Source: Poecilobothrus nobilitatus
Lineage: Eukaryota; Arthropoda; Insecta; Diptera; Dolichopodidae
Assembly (NCBI GenBank): GCA_947095535.1
Contig: OX352773.1
Coordinates: 212,866,093-212,930,092 of the forward strand
Reading direction: 5' to 3'
Length of the DNA: 64,000 nucleotides
Shown here: in pieces, positions 63,439 to 64,000 of the stretch
Position numbering within the stretch: position 1 is the stretch's first letter
Layout of the letters: each line of letters starts with the position of its first letter
Made by a program: the position numbers and the translations under genes
The notes under the pieces: generated by a model
The model's input: the letters and a program-made list of their open reading frames with translations, nothing else
What the model was told of the DNA's origin: nothing
Database searches by the model: none

Positions 63439-64000
63439 AAATTTTCTATTCAAAATTTATCCCATGTAAATACCGTTATAAAAATAAGAAAATATAGAAA
63501 AAAGAAAAACAAAGTGAACGTGGAGCTTAATTGTATTTTCGACTTTGGAGTCGTTGTGTTTGTTTTTTATTTGTTTATTGTTTTTTTGTTTTCTTCCTTG
63601 AACAGTGTTAAGCTCTTAGCTTTGGTAATGGTAACGGTTAATGGTGGTGGTATTTGTAGTGTACAATGTGAAACCAAAATGAGACGACACTACTGATGAA
63701 TATTTTATTTATAAAAGTCTGATGTTGGTTAGTTAAGCGTGGCACTTTCAGCTGATAACATTAAACATTAAAAGCGAAAAGAAACCGTTATATAACGTAT
63801 AAAAAAATTAGAAAATAAAAAATTAACGTAAATATTCAAAAAAAGAAAAAAAATAAAAAATAAAAAAAAATGGAAAAGAAATTATGCATAAAATATCATT
63901 AAAATTTATTTTATTTTATAAATTTACAAATTAGCGGAGCTCTTAAAAAGAAAGTTCAGATTTAATATCCTTTATTGTTGTTTTTAATAATATATAACTT
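63315..64000. other. Right edge of the window, no gene seen
   Basis: An (AT)n run spans 63398-63435. 63500-63780 is less AT-rich (GAACGTGGAGCTTAATTG, GGTAATGGTAACGGTTAATG, GTGGCACTTTCAGCTGATAA) and could be a leader or promoter for a further Dys start, but there is no coding support. Confidence 0.3.

Overview
The window is AT-rich animal nuclear DNA with introns, homopolymer runs and many decayed transposable elements. The protein evidence points to an insect, most likely a fly: the main gene reads as an insect-type dystrophin, and the repeats include a Tc1/mariner element, non-LTR retroelement scraps and tRNA-derived SINE-like copies. I cannot name the species.

One gene dominates the plus strand: the 5' part of Dystrophin (Dys). 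I assembled exons by reading frame, splice sites and phase. They lie at 193-244, 1267-2991, 3061-5423, 6033-6194, 10382-11190, 11246-11330, 14032-15471, 15695-15993, 16539-16706, 18995-19214, 33481-33579 and 35727-35919, giving about 2538 residues. The protein has a two-CH-domain actin-binding head, a long series of spectrin-type coiled-coil repeats, and a large acidic, low-complexity insect-type segment. The WW, EF-hand and ZZ domains that bind dystroglycan are not in the window, so the gene continues to the right. A phase-compatible alternative first exon (23355-23486) lies in the 14-kb intron and would start a short isoform lacking the actin-binding head. A tentative further exon lies at 63235-63314.

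A second, intronless gene of 315 residues (20332-19385, minus strand) is nested in the same 14-kb intron, with its poly(A) signal only about 40 bases from a Dys exon. I do not recognise its family.

The introns carry the accessory content. There is a GGGTA-hairpin interspersed repeat family (6700-8335, 16391-16470, 36336-37370, probably 46515-49005). There are three foldback-like elements whose inverted ends are built of short repeats (16738-18690, 41250-43960, 56785-57610). There are tRNA-derived SINE-like copies of two or three families, an internally deleted and broken mariner-type element (50408-51362), and non-LTR retrotransposon 3' ends (29.3-29.75, 35.2 and 44.2-44.9 kb). The 27-kb intron from 35920 onward is mostly these elements plus featureless AT-rich DNA. 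I found no CRISPR array, rRNA gene, convincing functional tRNA gene or bacterial-type operon.
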